Positions 1-13,520 of a DNA stretch of 64,000 nucleotides are shown here, piece by piece (position 1 is the stretch's first letter; each line of letters begins with the position of its first letter). The position numbers were made by a program, and so were the translations under genes. The notes below the pieces were generated by a model that saw only the letters and a list, made by a program, of their open reading frames with translations, ran no database searches and was not told the DNA's origin. Source of the stretch: Branchiostoma floridae (Eukaryota; Chordata; Leptocardii; Amphioxiformes; Branchiostomatidae); NCBI RefSeq assembly GCF_000003815.2, contig NC_049979.1, forward strand, positions 21,058,845 to 21,122,844, read 5' to 3'.

Positions 1-319
1 CCGAGTGACTCTGACAATTCATATTTCAACACAGGTTTTGACGGGAGGTCCGCATTTCGGATGCAGGGAACATTATTGGTGATTCTACATATGGAGAGAT
101 ATGGCAGTGACGCTTTACGGATGAGTGGGGGAGAATATTGCAGTGATAAATATTAACCAGAGGTAACTACTTCCATTGGAACTATTAGCTGTTTTGTGAT
201 GAATAGCAGTGCAGTTTGGACAATGCCTAGAGCATTCACACTGTCAATGATATGAACAATGATACCAATAACAATTCTTTGCTGTAATGGTGGATGTTAA
301 TGTTGAGAATACCTTGGTT

Positions 320-713
320 AGGCCTAGGAAAAAAAATGTTGTGTTTCCTGTTTCAGTCCTGAAAAAATTAGGGTCGGTAGGTAGGGATTATCTTCTTTTT
401 TTTTAGTTTTTTTTTTAGGCTGGCCAAAACTCTAGTGATACATATTACAATACTGTTGAACAAAGTAAACTGAAATGCATGATGACACTTGTCTTTCAAT
501 GTCAAACTTTAATTTTGTGCATGATAGATATGTTTATCCTTCATTAGATGGGACAAGCAGTGTTTTACTTCAATAGGAAGCAGGCTACATAAAAATTCTA
601 TCTGGAAGCTATATGTGTGACTCCACTGCCCAACCCAACAAAAAGTCTAGGGTCGGCAGGTTTTTTAGGGTAGGTAGGGAAACAGGAAACACAACATTTT
701 TTTTCCTAGGCCT
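320..713. repeat. MITE-like element with 35-bp perfect inverted ends
   Basis: The left end begins AGGCCTAGGAAAAAAAATG and the right end is its exact reverse complement over 35 bases, including the eight-base A/T run. Inside the arms a second inverted stretch (AGGGTCGGTAGGTAGGG, and AGGGTAGGTAGGGAAAC on the right) suggests a non-autonomous DNA transposon. No coding capacity is visible; the short open frame from 613 runs through its right part and is not a gene. Superfamily not determined; no clear target-site duplication was seen. Confidence 0.7.
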
Positions 714-2235
714 TACTCCACATCATGCATATAAATATAGGCTTTCCCTGGAAACTGCCCATCCTCAAAAACAAATGAGTTCATCACCAGGAAGACTTTC
801 CCAAACCACCCCGGGCTCTTTTTTGGACATGAGCGTCCCTCCAAGGGTATTAACGAGAAAATTGGAAATCTGTAAAACAGAAAATTGTTCACTTTTCCTG
901 GGGTAAGTAAGCCGGGGTCTGGTCATCAATCTGGCAATAGGGATCATCTCAATACCTGGTGAGGCAAGACCTTCTAACAGAAAATCAATACCATTCCTTG
1001 ATTGGGATTTGCTGAGAAAAGATTTGTACTTTTTTTTTTGTCTGACATAAACTACAAATTCTAAGGGCTATGTGCAATTAGATGGCCTATAATATGACAC
1101 CAGTCATTTCTCACAATATGAAATGTGATCTATGCCTTTTGACAATTACCTTGGCTTGAACCAATCTTACATGTTATTTCAACTCATTATCACACACTAT
1201 GCCATAAATCTACATAAACCTAGTTTATAGAAGGATAGAAAATGAACCTTCAAATCAGTACATTCAACCTGAAACCAAAACCAAACAATGATCTCTGCAA
1301 ATCCTACCTTACACCATCATCCCTAATCCTTGGTAGACCAGACATGAATTTTCAGTCCATTGGATGAAAAATTTACTTTTCCTCTGGGTCCACTAAATCG
1401 GATGCAAATGAGAAGAAATAATAATACGGCATCCAGGCTGAGTCATATGCACAGCTGGGGCGGCCATCACATCAACAGATTCATCAGCCAGTCGAGCGTG
1501 GATGGCAACCGCCATGTTGCTACGCCCAAATCCAACCGCTGCCGCTTCTCAATACAGACCCAGACGAGATTCGTTTCCCTTTAATACTGAACCAGGGATT
1601 ATCAATTATCAGCCGCAAGAATCAAACCTCACATTATCACCTCATGTTTACAACAGACTCCAATTCTACAATAAAAATTGTGTTCATTTCATAAAATATA
1701 TACATGAATATTAATATCAAACAGGAGAATTTGTCTGACGACATCTAAGAACATGTTACTAATGATATATAATACTAATGGCTACACATCACAAGCAAGA
1801 TCTATCATATTAGAAGCATTTAGGTTGTACTGTTAGTATCATAACATCTGACAGTAATACAATATAATGAGATATAACTGTATCAAAACATCGCACTTAC
1901 CACTGAAAGAATCACTATCTTACAGACTATAATAAGTATTTTCTGCATTATCAGTCTACATTATGCTGTAAAGCACAAAAATGGGAAGTAAACCTAGGCC
2001 TAACAGCATGAAGTCATTTCCTATACCAAATGTGAACGGAACTGACTCAATCGTATTGCCAAATGCTACTGGAATAGGCACTACATGTATTTTGGAAGCA
2101 AACCTGCATTCATACACTTCATGGGTATCATGCATACTCACAGTGTAATGAAGCAACTGAAACAGAAACTGTAGACGCAAATTGTACAGAGAAAATCCTA
2201 CCTACAATTCAAAATATGCTTTCTCTGCCATTCAG

Positions 2236-2341
2236 ACGTGAAGCCAGGAGAATTCTGCAGGCTCCTAATCCATCAAGCAGGATGCAGCTTCTGACATCTA
2301 CTCCCAAAGGAAAGAGACACATAGACCCTAGGGAGAGCTAA
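2236..2341 (+). CDS. Candidate last coding exon of a plus-strand gene
   Basis: A good acceptor (GCTTTCTCTGCCATTCAG) precedes an open frame of 34 codons that starts REARRILQAPNPSSRM, ends GKRHIDPRES and stops with TAA at 2339-2341. The composition (Arg, Lys, Ser, Pro, with a TPKGKR motif) resembles the basic tail of a nuclear or cytoskeletal protein, but I do not recognise the family. If real, the exon enters with one base completing a split codon and the rest of the gene lies left of the window. The minus strand also has an open stretch here, and a minus-strand gene probably spans the region, so the call is tentative. Confidence 0.3.
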
Positions 2342-5300
2342 TGTACAGTTTTCCAGAGCTGAGGACAGGTCAGAGGACAAAAATATCCTGACAGGCACGC
2401 AGACCAAGCAAGGAGACTGTTCCCATAAAACATGTATAATTAGATGTCCCTCTTTATTTAGTCAGAACTATTTTGCATCCCATTTTACCTCCCACCTTTC
2501 CGTAGCAAACATGCATCTCTTCCGTATGTAAAAAAAAAATTGACTACCACCACATCAACGCTGTAGTTAAAAGCAGTATATTACATTTTTCGGAAGTAGA
2601 CTAGCGTAGCCCGGGGCAAAACTAACTACATAGTAAAACTGGCAGGTAATAACATCATAAATATTCATGAACGGTGCCACTACCATTATCTGGCACTGTA
2701 CATGGATGCAGAGATGTGGAGGAAAATCAATGAGATCAATTTATTGATGTCCTGCCACACTCCTGAAGATTCCAAGGTGATAGGAAATGTCAGAGCAATG
2801 TGTTTAACACATAAACAGCTTCCTAAAACCTTTGCCCTGACAGTCTGACATCTTCTTTGAATGCTAGGGCTGAGATTTCACTTGGTGCTTCACTATCTCA
2901 ATGGTACATCTCAATGGTATACCAAAAATATCTTTGCCATTTCCAATCACAACAGTTTACTTAGTACTGTATGTTTCCATACTAACTAAAAACCAAACAT
3001 GTCTACAAAACAGGTCTGTTTGTGGATAGATGAGTAAATAATAAAAGGGATGATCTAGTATTGTTTACTGTTATGATCAACAGGATGCTACAAATGGAGG
3101 GGAAATCATTACACCCGACAGCTAATCTTCAAAACACTTCAACAGCTTGATGATAATCACACACATTCTTTAAAACTGGCCATATTTCACACATTTTGAG
3201 GCACCGTTACACCTCCCAAATTGGATGTAAACACTGGTATTACTGCAATAGTTTACAGTACTTTCGCACTTATTCAACACATTGACTAGACACTATACAG
3301 ACAATATTTTTGCACTTCTAGTTCTACAACATAATGCTGAAACCTACAAAGCATTGCTGAATATGAATAATTACCGAAACAGGAGGAAGAATACAAGATA
3401 TCCTTTCCTGGCTTCCATAAAAACTCTGCTATGAAGACAGTAACAGTGCCGACAAGATAACCAGCTTCCTGCCCATCCTTGATATTCGTCATTATCAAGA
3501 TTGGACCAGCTTCACATTTCCCAACAACTGTGTATGTATCGTACATCAAACAGATAGCGAACCCTAACTACGCACTTTGGTCACTTCAGAATGTGGAGCT
3601 CAATACATCATCCATAAATACTACTTATCAATGTCATCACAACACCACGCCTGTGGATACAGATAGAAGCACTGGCACACTTATCATTTTTGCTGCAGTA
3701 TATACGTAACATTTTGCATATCAAATGTAGTCAAAAGAGCTTGGTTTTACCGTGATTGTTTCCATTGTACCATTATTCTATCCCAAATTTCTTCAACATT
3801 CTCCACATTATTCTTTAGCCTTGTAAAAGGTCTACAGATTTTGTCAGTAACAACAAGCGCTACATTACATTACAAGTAGCCATTCTCCAGAGTCCTCCCA
3901 GACTTCAGAACTGCTACATACTAACATGCATACCACAGACAAATTTGGTATGATCCATGATGATTTCGTTTGGGAATGAAGCCAAGAAATGCAACATCTT
4001 ACTACTGGGGGGCAATCAAAATTACGTTAAGGAAATACATGTGAGGGTACAATTTTATTACTGCTTTAATGCAAAGGAAATTGAATAGTTTCATGTTGGC
4101 AAGCACTTTTTTGCCAAATCTGTCTTGGGAAGCTTACACCAGCAGACACAGATACCTTGCAAGAGAAAACAGTTGCGGTGGGATCAAAGGGTTTTCCCAG
4201 GTATTGATAGGCGCACTCCACACACAAAAGCATTCATCACACTGAGAAAGTAGGAATACCGCTCAGGGCAAACACTCCACATCTCCTCCTGGCAAATTGA
4301 TCCGCCTTTGCTTGGGTACTACCAATTTGTTCCCTAGCACCTTTTGAGATGTGAGAAGCCGCAGCACTCCAAAGCAGACGGCCGCGGGGTTCCGAAAGCT
4401 TTCTAATCCGGGGATGCAACAGTGAAGTGTTCTCAAACAAAACTGAAGATACCTACTAAGGGGGACCACAAGATCAGGCCTATCAGGCCACAGCATATAC
4501 AGCTCTTGCAAAAAGGACATCCCACTCTTTTAATAAGATGTAACCTTTCTCTGCTAAGATTCAGAATCCATTTGTCCATGCATTAGTGTTTGTAAGAGAA
4601 GGCTTTACTGGGCCTTACTGATAACAGCATCCGAGGATGGGTCAAAGCTTCTGCCACATGCCTAAAGGCATTACCCTACAAGGTCAAGCGCAGATACAGT
4701 AGTCTTATCTCTCAACAATGAATTGGCCACACTTCTGTCCAGCTTTCTGTGTAGCAGAAGAACAAGCCCAAGAAAATCTAGTCTATAGTATGACTGAAAA
4801 TATTTCCTCACGTATAAGGTTGGGAAATCCAAGGCAAAGACTTGTTCAGTGCCTCCCATGAGCAAGTTAACTATTTATAGAAAAACACTACATAGCTTTC
4901 TAACGACTTATTTGTCAATATACAGAGAACATCGGAAATCATGATCCGAGATTGAACAAAGACAGGTGATAGCTATAAAGCAAGCAGTGTTTCAACCTTA
5001 ACAGCTATATCATCACAGTCAAGCCTTGTTGACAGAGAAATAGCACAGCTGATAGGCTGATAGACAATGAAGGACAGGACTTTGGATGTTTTTCCACTTG
5101 GCAAAATTCCAAACGGTTACTTTCAGCTTGTGTTTGCTGCAGACAAACGACAGACATTAACAGTTGCCTGTGAGACATTCTTGTGAACAGTAACCGTTCA
5201 CGTTCCAGAAAACGAGCCAAAACAAGCGTATGACGAGAATTCACTACCTAGTTTACCCAATTTATTATTGCTAGCAGATGAGTACACAAAAACCACTTAG

Positions 5301-8117
5301 GGCTCTTGGAAAATAATCACGACAAGGACACTTCTTTGTGAGTCCAGGATCTTGTTGTAACACCATTTGACAATTCTTGTCAAATAGAGGAGAACCTTGT
5401 TAACTGAAGTGAGTGGCAAGTTTATCTTGAGTTACAGGCTAACATAATTGGATTCGGTGCCATAATTAAAACATACAGGGTTTGGCACTTTTCTCTTGTC
5501 CGTGCATTGGTTGCAGTTACAAAAGGAAACTCGATTGACAAGCTCCATATGAAAACAAAATTCTACCCAGCAGCCTACAAAACAAAGACAGTTCAAGGTG
5601 TTTCTTAAAGAAATGACAAAAAGGATTAGGTTGCCAGGATCCATTTGTTACTAAGACTGAGCAGCTAGGCTACACGAAAACACTGCAACAATAACACCAA
5701 AACAGTCAAAACAAGATTTACATCATTAGCCAACAATGACTTCTTGCATTCAGAATCAACCACAAAGAACTTTCTACTTCAATGTGAAAACCGGATATTT
5801 TTGGAAGGTGCTACCAATAAGAAATAATACTAGATAGTATGATATATGTCTCTGTGATGCAAAATACATCATTAATTTAGGTAAGTGCCCCCCTCCCCCA
5901 TATGACAGTGTCACTGTTTTGAAGCCAATGTGAATGTTGTCAACTTTATTGTCTAACATGTCATTTTAAGGTTATGAAAATACATTTTCTACGGTTTCTT
6001 TATGTTGAGTTGAGATTTTTAAGCATATGAATGAGGGAGGGATGAAGGTGAGGGATGAATCCTGTAAACACTGATCATACATAACAATATCACTTTACAC
6101 AGTACAGAAGATTTGAAACACATGGAGGGAAAGGCCTGTATTGGAAACGCCACATTACAAATCAATACAAATCTTTTCCATACTCTACTTGAACATAATT
6201 AAGACTTCCTCCTTGACATGAGAGGAAGAAGGGAAGCAAAAAAATCCTTGAGACACCAACCAGGATGACGCCAAGGATTTGTAAGGAAAACATTCGGTGC
6301 ATGACTCAGGAGTCTCTCTGGGGTTTCCATCATGGCCAGGAGGAAGGGCTTGACATTTTTTGGTGATTAGCGAACAAATAAACCACACAGGATAAGGCTG
6401 CTCATATACAACATGCTACAGGTGTGCGGTTATGTTGCCTCCTTTTCTTGGGCCAACTTTTGGATTAACTGTTTCCTTCCCCTATATAGGATATCCATTT
6501 TGTCTAGACAATGACTAACTACTACACCCACTTTCTGAATCAAAACAAAGAAATGACTCGATTGTCACATGTACAAGAACACAGGCCAGGAACTTCAGAT
6601 ATTACTCCAAAAGGCAAACAGACATAAAAGAATTAAAGCTTATGTCTCTTCTACAACTGTATTCCCATCGAGCTGTCCCATCCTAACTATATCTTTTGAA
6701 TCTCTTCACCCTACAAGAACAGGCAATGCAACTGCTTTGGTCCTTTCGCCATTTTGTTTTGGAGCTACAAGCATCTAGCATACAAATGGCTTACGCCCAC
6801 AGGTAAGCACTATCACAGTAGCACCCCAAATAGGGCCTCAAAAATTCTCAGATTCAGAAGACCTACCTGTCAAAAACCAGTGATCTCCTCCTGTTCGTTC
6901 ACCATGAAAATTTCAATTGCCAAGCATTTAACCAGACAGCCTTGCATGCATAAAGATGTGGCATCAGCTGTACAAGGGATCCTGATTACATACCAACAGA
7001 TTTACCTTCCCAAATCTGCCCTCCTACCCCCTGACCACTTCAGCACTAATCTCACAGGGGAGCAGGAAGTAGGGTGTCACAGATCTGGAGCATTTCGGGA
7101 TGGGCCATCTCCACACTGCTTACCATTCATGTGGGAACTTTCACACCTTACTGTGGCAACCTTCATGCTGATTTCCCACTCTCCCAAGATCTTTACTGTA
7201 ACTAATACCAAATGTCATGGTGGGGATCTTCAGCCCACCTCACATGCAAGCAAAACATCTCAAACCTGTGGCATCACAGCAGGGGGCTAGTGGACAAGTC
7301 CCAGAACCTTTTTGTTTTTTTACCACAGGTGTTTAAAAGAACCAAAGTAGCCCATATGTGAGAGTTACATTACATCGTTAACACCTTACAACAGTATTAT
7401 TTTCAAATAAATGGACAATAGAGTATTTAAAACTCTGAAGAAAGAGCATGATCGGCCTGATAGTATGTGATACAGTCTGTGAAGGAACTTCTATATTTAA
7501 CGTTTCCCCACATGGCATTGACCTTCTCCTGGCCCAGCCTGTGGGACAGACATGTCAGCAGGCCATGTCCACAGACACCACAACACACAACCTTGGTCTG
7601 GCACCCCATGTGTGGCAACCGGCCAGGCAAACTTTCTGGTGGGAATACTAGTACAACTGACCTTGCTAGCTTCCTCGCCCTTGTACAATGTTGTAACCCA
7701 GTGGAGAAATGACATTAGCGCTGGACAGAACAGAGGCGGCCATTGATTGGGTAGAACTGTAACCACGGCCTTTTCACCCAGCCTTTAACCCCGAACATAC
7801 CATGGGGTATAAACATGACCATGGAGAAATTAGCCTTCCCATTGCTAAATGGAGAGGTTGGATACTTTCCATATCATAATCTATATATATTCTAGCAGAA
7901 CACTCTGACAATCCATAAACACTAATATTTTCCAATGACACCAATTTCAGGTTAACCAATAAGCTTCACAAGTTCTATTTTTTCAGAATATGAAACAAGA
8001 AACTGCCAACAACAGAGAAGTCATTTAACTATAGACTACTTCAGAGAGCCGACCACTCTTCAAAAATTATAGCCCTTTTCTGTGCAATTATGCTGTTGAT
8101 GAGCTATTATTATATAC

Positions 8118-8261
8118 CTGCACGCGACGCAATTTCACCTGGCAGACAGTGATGTCATGCTTGCTCCCAGGTAGACACTCCTCTACTCTTCTCCCACTAG
8201 TGCCGCCACAACAACCATCCACCAATCCCGCACACCCATGTTTAGAATAACCTTTGCTGAC
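8118..8261 (-). CDS. Candidate cysteine-rich exon, somatomedin-B-like
   Basis: Read on the minus strand this GC-richer block gives VSKGYSKHGCAGLVDGCCGG followed by TSGRRVEECLPGSKHDITVC. The spacing of Cys (GC, then GCC-G, then C, then C) resembles the first half of somatomedin-B domains such as that of SBSPON, in which a G-CC-GR segment precedes C-x-CD. The acceptor is weak (TTGTCTGAG), but the entry phase of zero matches the zero-phase donor of the signal-peptide exon at 12125. Two donors are possible, after CTGCCAG at 8139 or after GTGCAG at 8118. The second half of such a domain was not found downstream. An extracellular Cys-rich module would suit a secreted protein, but this is inference. 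Confidence 0.28.
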
Positions 8262-11200
8262 CTCAGACAACATGAATCTTCGCTTCGGCGAGATTGTATT
8301 TCATACACCAGGGCTATTTTCAGAGGAGGGGATTTGATTTCTCTGTCCTCCCTAACATTAAAGGTTGCCGATCCATATTGTGTGCCCTATGATCATATCT
8401 GCCATCCTTTCCAGCCTTGCTATGTAATGGTGAATTCATCGATTTACAAACCAGAAAAGATATGTCACTTTTGTTGGGGATGGAGAAGTGTGGTTTTGTG
8501 GCTGAGCGCTGAAGGTGCGCAACTCTGCAACAAGAAGGTGATTACGCCATGCCTTCTGTGGCTAGACCCAATAATTGGAACATGGGTGTCCAATGACATG
8601 TGTGACACTTTGCCACCAAAACTTTCCATCCACTTTAGCCCGTCTCCTAGCACGATGCGTTACAAGATGTTACACCAAGCAGACATCCAACATAAAGAAT
8701 ACAGTACCATGCATTCAGACAATAAGCTTACCAAGTCTGGACACAAATTGGAACCAGTATGCATGTGTTAGACTTAGTTCTGTTATTGTTTCAGCAAGGA
8801 AAGGATCTAACTAACTTGTGACCCTAAGTCACATCTGCATCCAGTTTGACAAAATCCAGACTGAGAAGTTGAGCCTTGCAAATGCACAAGGTTGAATTTC
8901 TCCCAATTAAAACACAGGAATGCTGCAAATGAAGCAAGGTGGCGTAACCAAATGCCCACTTTCATGATAACAGTAACAGGACTGTTTCTCCCCACTGGAA
9001 AGTTGTCATGGCCAGACCTGCATGGCTGGCATCTCTCAATGTCATTGTCTCATAATGCGAGGCTACAGGTCAGGATGTAGTCATGTTCGTAGCCAAGCAT
9101 GGTCACTTCCTTTCATAGGAAGCGACAGTTGGGACACCCTAATCATTACCCGGGGGTCCACGCTGTCCTGCAGGGCTATGGGAAACAGTAAAGGCAAAAA
9201 AGAGCGGAGGTAGTTATCATTCTACAGTGACATGATGCCGCCGTGGTCCACTGAACGGGTTAATATCAGGATGGGAGACACAAGAATGGAGAAAGCCGGC
9301 ATTATCAAAGGGTTGCTAACCGCAGGTATTCCTGTAAAAACACTGCTTCATTCGGGAGTACGCCGCTATAGCCCTCTGTCTTTTCAGGCAATGGGGTAGG
9401 TCAAATTTCCATCTGGACATGAGCTTCTACAAGTGCCCAAATACCTTGGGGCAAAGGTCATTGGGAAAGAATAATGACTGATTATGACAAACCCTGATGA
9501 CCTCATCCTGTAGTTGTAACCCATGAATGTTCTCTGTGCTGAAACACAGATCATGTTTCTTAAACTCAAGGAGATGCAAAGACCTGAGAAAGTACAGGAG
9601 CCCTTAAACAAATAGTCCAAGAGAATTCCCTCTATTTTGGACATTATCACAGGTTACATGAAGTTTCCACAAATGCTCTCTCTTAGTAGACAGTCTTAGA
9701 CTTAATGCTATTACTAACTACGCCTAATACTACATTTGGTATTCAGCTGACCAAGCAGTTGTTACAAAGTCTGCCAATGACTATGTATTAATACTGGCCA
9801 TAAAAGCATTGGAGGCTAAGCCTAGCCATAGGCTTTAGAGTAAGCAAAGCCCTGAATACACTATTCAACTAGAGTGTGAAATATTGGAAACAACTTGGCA
9901 GCAACACTAAAAACTACTGAAGATACAATCGCTTCTTTAAAGCACTGTCGCCTACATTAGGACTGATACATAAAATGTTGTTAAGTCGGAAAACATGCTG
10001 CACCATAAAATTGTCTATTACACTTGGCAGACGGTCCTTTCATTACATGCGCAAGCACGGTTTTCAATCTGGCAAGATAAATGGGCATGAATATAATGAG
10101 GATCATAAAGAGCACCAGAACCTTATCAATATTTCATGCTGTAATACCCCTATCACACATTTTGCACTGCTTATCCAGGCACTGTAATCTTTCCTGACAG
10201 ACACATTTGCTCAGTCAAGTTCACAGATGCTTGTGCAAAGCCTTCTTGCAGATAGACAGAAAAGTGCAACACCAGAAGGAAAGCCCGCCAAATTTGCGTG
10301 GAAACATCTCAGCAATTTTAATATTGAGAGTCATGTATAATGCAGCGACATGCTGAATATGTATGGTTGTCATAGTAAAAGGAGCCTCCTGTGGAGCTGA
10401 AATGGATTCCCAGGATAAATGGGTTGACATGAAAAAGGACCATTTGGGTCCCCCAACACATCAAAGCTGATGCCTTTGGGGATGCCAATATCCAGATCCA
10501 GACAGCCAAATCCCTAATACAGTATACCAAATACCAATGACTCAGGAATAACCTGGCGATACTTAATATTAAACAGGCATGTTCTGGTCTGAATCTACCA
10601 CCTATGTTGAGTATATTATCTGTAAATTCATCCTAGTTTGCCCTATACACAAGATTTTCTTTCAGAGCCTCAGAACAATACAGGAATAAGCAATTTTGGA
10701 CAAAGAAAATTTCAGTATCGCGAGACCATGTCTAGCAGAAAAAAATAAAAAATAGACGCTAAACAAGGACCACCACCACAACAACGCAAAATTTCCAAAA
10801 CCAATATGACTAGAGGTTTTCAAAGATTGAATACAGCTATACATTCGAAAATAAAACAGATAGAAGTTGATTCACAGTAACTTGCACACTGATATAAACG
10901 TGAAAGCCTGCAGGTTATTCAGAAATGAAAGTCACAATAGTGAGGTAATAATGCTGAAAGCTATAAAGAGACATAATGTCCAAGTGGGTACCTACGACAT
11001 TAGGGTTTACAAGATAATAAAATGGAGACCTTTCTAGCAAAGCCTGCTGACGACATATATGTGTAGTTGCATTTCCCCCTAAAGAGGTTTTATGTTTACC
11101 TCTCCATGCCATTCTCTACTAACTGCATATCAAACAAGGAGGGGCTGCAAATAATGGAAGCAAAATATGGTAACATAAAACATGAGATACGTTATAACCG

Positions 11201-12124
11201 TTTGGTAATAGCAAGTTGTGGTCTGGCTGGGATTAATGATACAGTTAATTGTGTGATTCTAATACTAGGTGCAAAACTGGCTAATGCTATTGTGGAATCC
11301 TTATCGAAGTGGCCAAATCTTATCAACAGACGTGTGAATTACTTTGAATGGTGTAAATCAGCTCCATTCAAATGCATTGCTATTGATTGTACAGCATTTA
11401 ATTTTTTACAGGAGAGTGGGCAAAAATAGGTCCAGGAACAAAACCATGGGATAAGTAAGTAACAAGTTTAGATTTTGAAAAGACTTGTTCATTGGGGTTG
11501 CTGTTAAAAGCTTTTTCTGGTATGCAAAGTCTAATTCCATAGTCTAACTCAGTCTAGTCCAGTCTGCCCAAAAGGATTTCGGCTGGTGCAATGTATTTTC
11601 GGGTGGTGATATGACCTCCGTCTACACTTTCCATTATGGTGTAGGCACATTTGTCTTCATGGTTATTGTGCAAGGGTCAGTATAGCTTAAGATACATCGG
11701 ATAACTGTTGTACAGGGCAGGAAAAGCATACAGTGACAACAGCATAAGTCAATACCATTTCCACATCCAATGGATGCCAATGGCTGCAGCCCTCATCCTG
11801 GTTGCTATTTGAAGGGCAGAGGGCAGATGATTTGCCAATTCATCTCTGCTTTTGGAAGAAAGATGGCGGAACCGAAAGAAAAAAAAACATTCATCAACGT
11901 GTACAATCAATGCACTCCCCCTGTGTGAATGCACCAGAGAACCTCTTTGAAGCCACACAAAACTTGCATTTGGAGTGGGATGATGATAGAGCGAAGAGGG
12001 ATGGAAAGGTTGAGTATGGGTACCAAATCTCATAATCCTAAATGTCATAGGAACCAGGTGAAAAGAAAAAAAATGCTCTCCACGAAACACAAAGACACGG
12101 TCCGTTTGAAACTCACAGACTTAC

Positions 12125-12259
12125 ATCCTCGCACCTGGCCGAAGTGAAAACGCTCAACACAGCGAGCAAAAAAAGTAGACAAAGGCTATCAGATTCCATA
12201 CAAATCAGGACCCTAATTGATGGGAGACCAACCATTTTCAAGCATAGCATGCCTAACAC
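12125..12259 (-). CDS. Signal-peptide exon of a secreted or membrane protein
   Basis: On the minus strand an acceptor with a pyrimidine tract (TTGCTTTCCGCTCCAG) is followed by an open frame with three in-frame ATGs at 12250, 12235 and 12199. The last gives MESDSLCLLFLLAVLSVFTS then ARCED, a textbook signal peptide: short polar start, hydrophobic core, small residues before the cleavage site. The exon ends in codon phase 0 at GAG GAT followed by a perfect GTAAGT donor. I prefer 12199 as functional start because it gives the compact signal peptide, although the upstream ATGs stay in frame. A 5'UTR exon ending at 13231 is the probable preceding exon. Later exons to the left are unresolved, so the mature protein and its function are unknown. 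Confidence 0.6.
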
Positions 12260-13230
12260 CTGGAGCGGAAAGCAACTTCCTGAACTGCTAACCTTCTTGT
12301 CAAATGAAATTACAGAAAAATATAATACAGTTTTAATATACATTCCTAAAATTGCCCAAAATACAGCACAATCCAGATATATACTCAAAGCCCACATTTT
12401 CACACCAACTCACTACCCGTGTTTCATGGCAACATAATTTGACACGCATGTGGCATCTTCCCAGATTTGTAGTTGCCACAAAAATGATACAAGTTATAAT
12501 CTACGGTTGTGGCCAGATATACAAAACTGCTACACCTAAAATATTGCACAGGGGATGCTTCTCAGTGTTATCTTCTTTCCGTTGATCCAAAAAGAGTCTG
12601 ATAATACAGGGATAGTTGGAAGTCGGCCCGTTTTAAAACGACGTGGCAGGCAATTTTGTCTCAGTATATGGAGAGACAGAACTGCCACCATGGCGCCAAC
12701 GTTAGTGTCTGGATAACGTGAAATTGTTTGGAGGATTTAACTTGAGGTTTCAACACCAGAAATCCCGCAATCAACTGACGATTGGCGAAAATTGGGTGGT
12801 TTGTGATGGAGCTTTCAACACCGGGAGATAACGGTTCGCGGACAGGGCAATATCTCTCTCTTTTTCGGCAGGCCAAAAGTCAAAATACTGCGCGCGGCAG
12901 TCGGACCAAAATAGCAAGTCCAGAATGGCAACGACGGACGAAGCCTTCTATAATTTCATCACAAGATTTATAAAAACATTCCTCGGTCGCTATAATGTCT
13001 TCTAGCAACCTACATTTGGCCTGGGTAAAAAAAACGGAGATTCGGAACACTGCATGGGGGTTGTAGTGGCAGATGGCCAAAGAAAAGACCTCGACAGAAA
13101 ATATGCACGTATATTATCCGGGCAAGAACGAGTTCAAACATGTCCAATCTCGGTTTCTGTACACAAAATAACATTCAGATAGACTCTAAGATAAGCATAG
13201 GTACCGTATAATATGATGATTAGGGTATAC

Positions 13231-13520
13231 CTGAATTGCACGCCTTCCTTGGAGAGTTCAAAATCCCAAGCAAACGCCGGCCCGAACACACAACAGAGAT
13301 CTGAGCGGTAGTGTAGTAGTCGCTCCCCGCGTCCTGACAGCTCTGCTCGCTCCTAGTCCTGACCGGAATTTTTCCTCTCTCTTTTCCAACTGAGTCCTAA
13401 CCACGGTAAAAGCAGCTCCGCCAATCTACCATCAACCCTTCGGACGCTCCAATATCCACAGACTTGCCTTTATTTTGACGGGAAAACGCCAGTTTCGGGG
13501 CCCGAGACGTCGTCTGACAC
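13231..13520 (-). promoter_or_regulatory. Probable promoter and 5'UTR exon of the minus-strand signal-peptide gene
   Basis: The block is GC- and CpG-richer than its surroundings. On the minus strand it ends with GTGCAATTCAG followed by GTATAC, a usable donor, and then AT-rich intron. The next downstream acceptor on that strand is the one at 12259 in front of the signal peptide. The right limit (the transcription start) is not defined; 13520 is where the CpG-rich character fades. Confidence 0.4.

Larger units (their letters stand above)
714..12124. other. Largely non-coding; probably introns of a minus-strand gene
   Basis: The stretch is AT-rich with frequent stops on both strands. Its right boundary is the donor of the signal-peptide exon, so much of it should be intron of that minus-strand gene. 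Apart from the two candidate exons listed separately, nothing stands out as secure coding sequence. Possible minus-strand exons with acceptable splice sites include 1945-1900 (reads KILIIVCKIVILSV, membrane-helix-like, followed by GTAAGT) and about 2562-2495 (reads VDVVVVNFFLHTEEMHVCYG). Each is too short to trust alone. A GC-richer patch at 1440-1570 is open in more than one frame on both strands and could not be assigned. Confidence 0.4.

Noticed and set aside
6754-7290. 178-codon open frame on the plus strand
   Set aside because: Repetitive Ser/Thr/His composition without motif, no neighbouring exon signals. Probably chance.
8238-8771. 177-codon open frame on the plus strand
   Set aside because: No recognisable domain, ordinary base composition, no splice or promoter context, and it overlaps a better cysteine-rich candidate on the minus strand. 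Probably chance.
9258-9279. Similarity of GGTTAATATCAGGATGGGAGAC to the 3' half of 5S rRNA
   Set aside because: About 18 of 22 bases match but neither side continues the 5S sequence, so no 5S gene or clear 5S-derived SINE.
11412-11454. 43-bp plus-strand stretch between TTTTTTACAG and GTAAGT, reading EWAKIGPGTKPWDK
   Set aside because: Splice signals are excellent and the peptide looks coding, but no partner exon was found and a minus-strand gene already spans the place. Too short to claim.
12661-12876. ATG in perfect Kozak context (GCCACCATGG) on the plus strand near 12690, and a minus-strand 71-codon frame
   Set aside because: The plus-strand frame stops after eight codons, and the minus-strand frame has no splice partner or motif.
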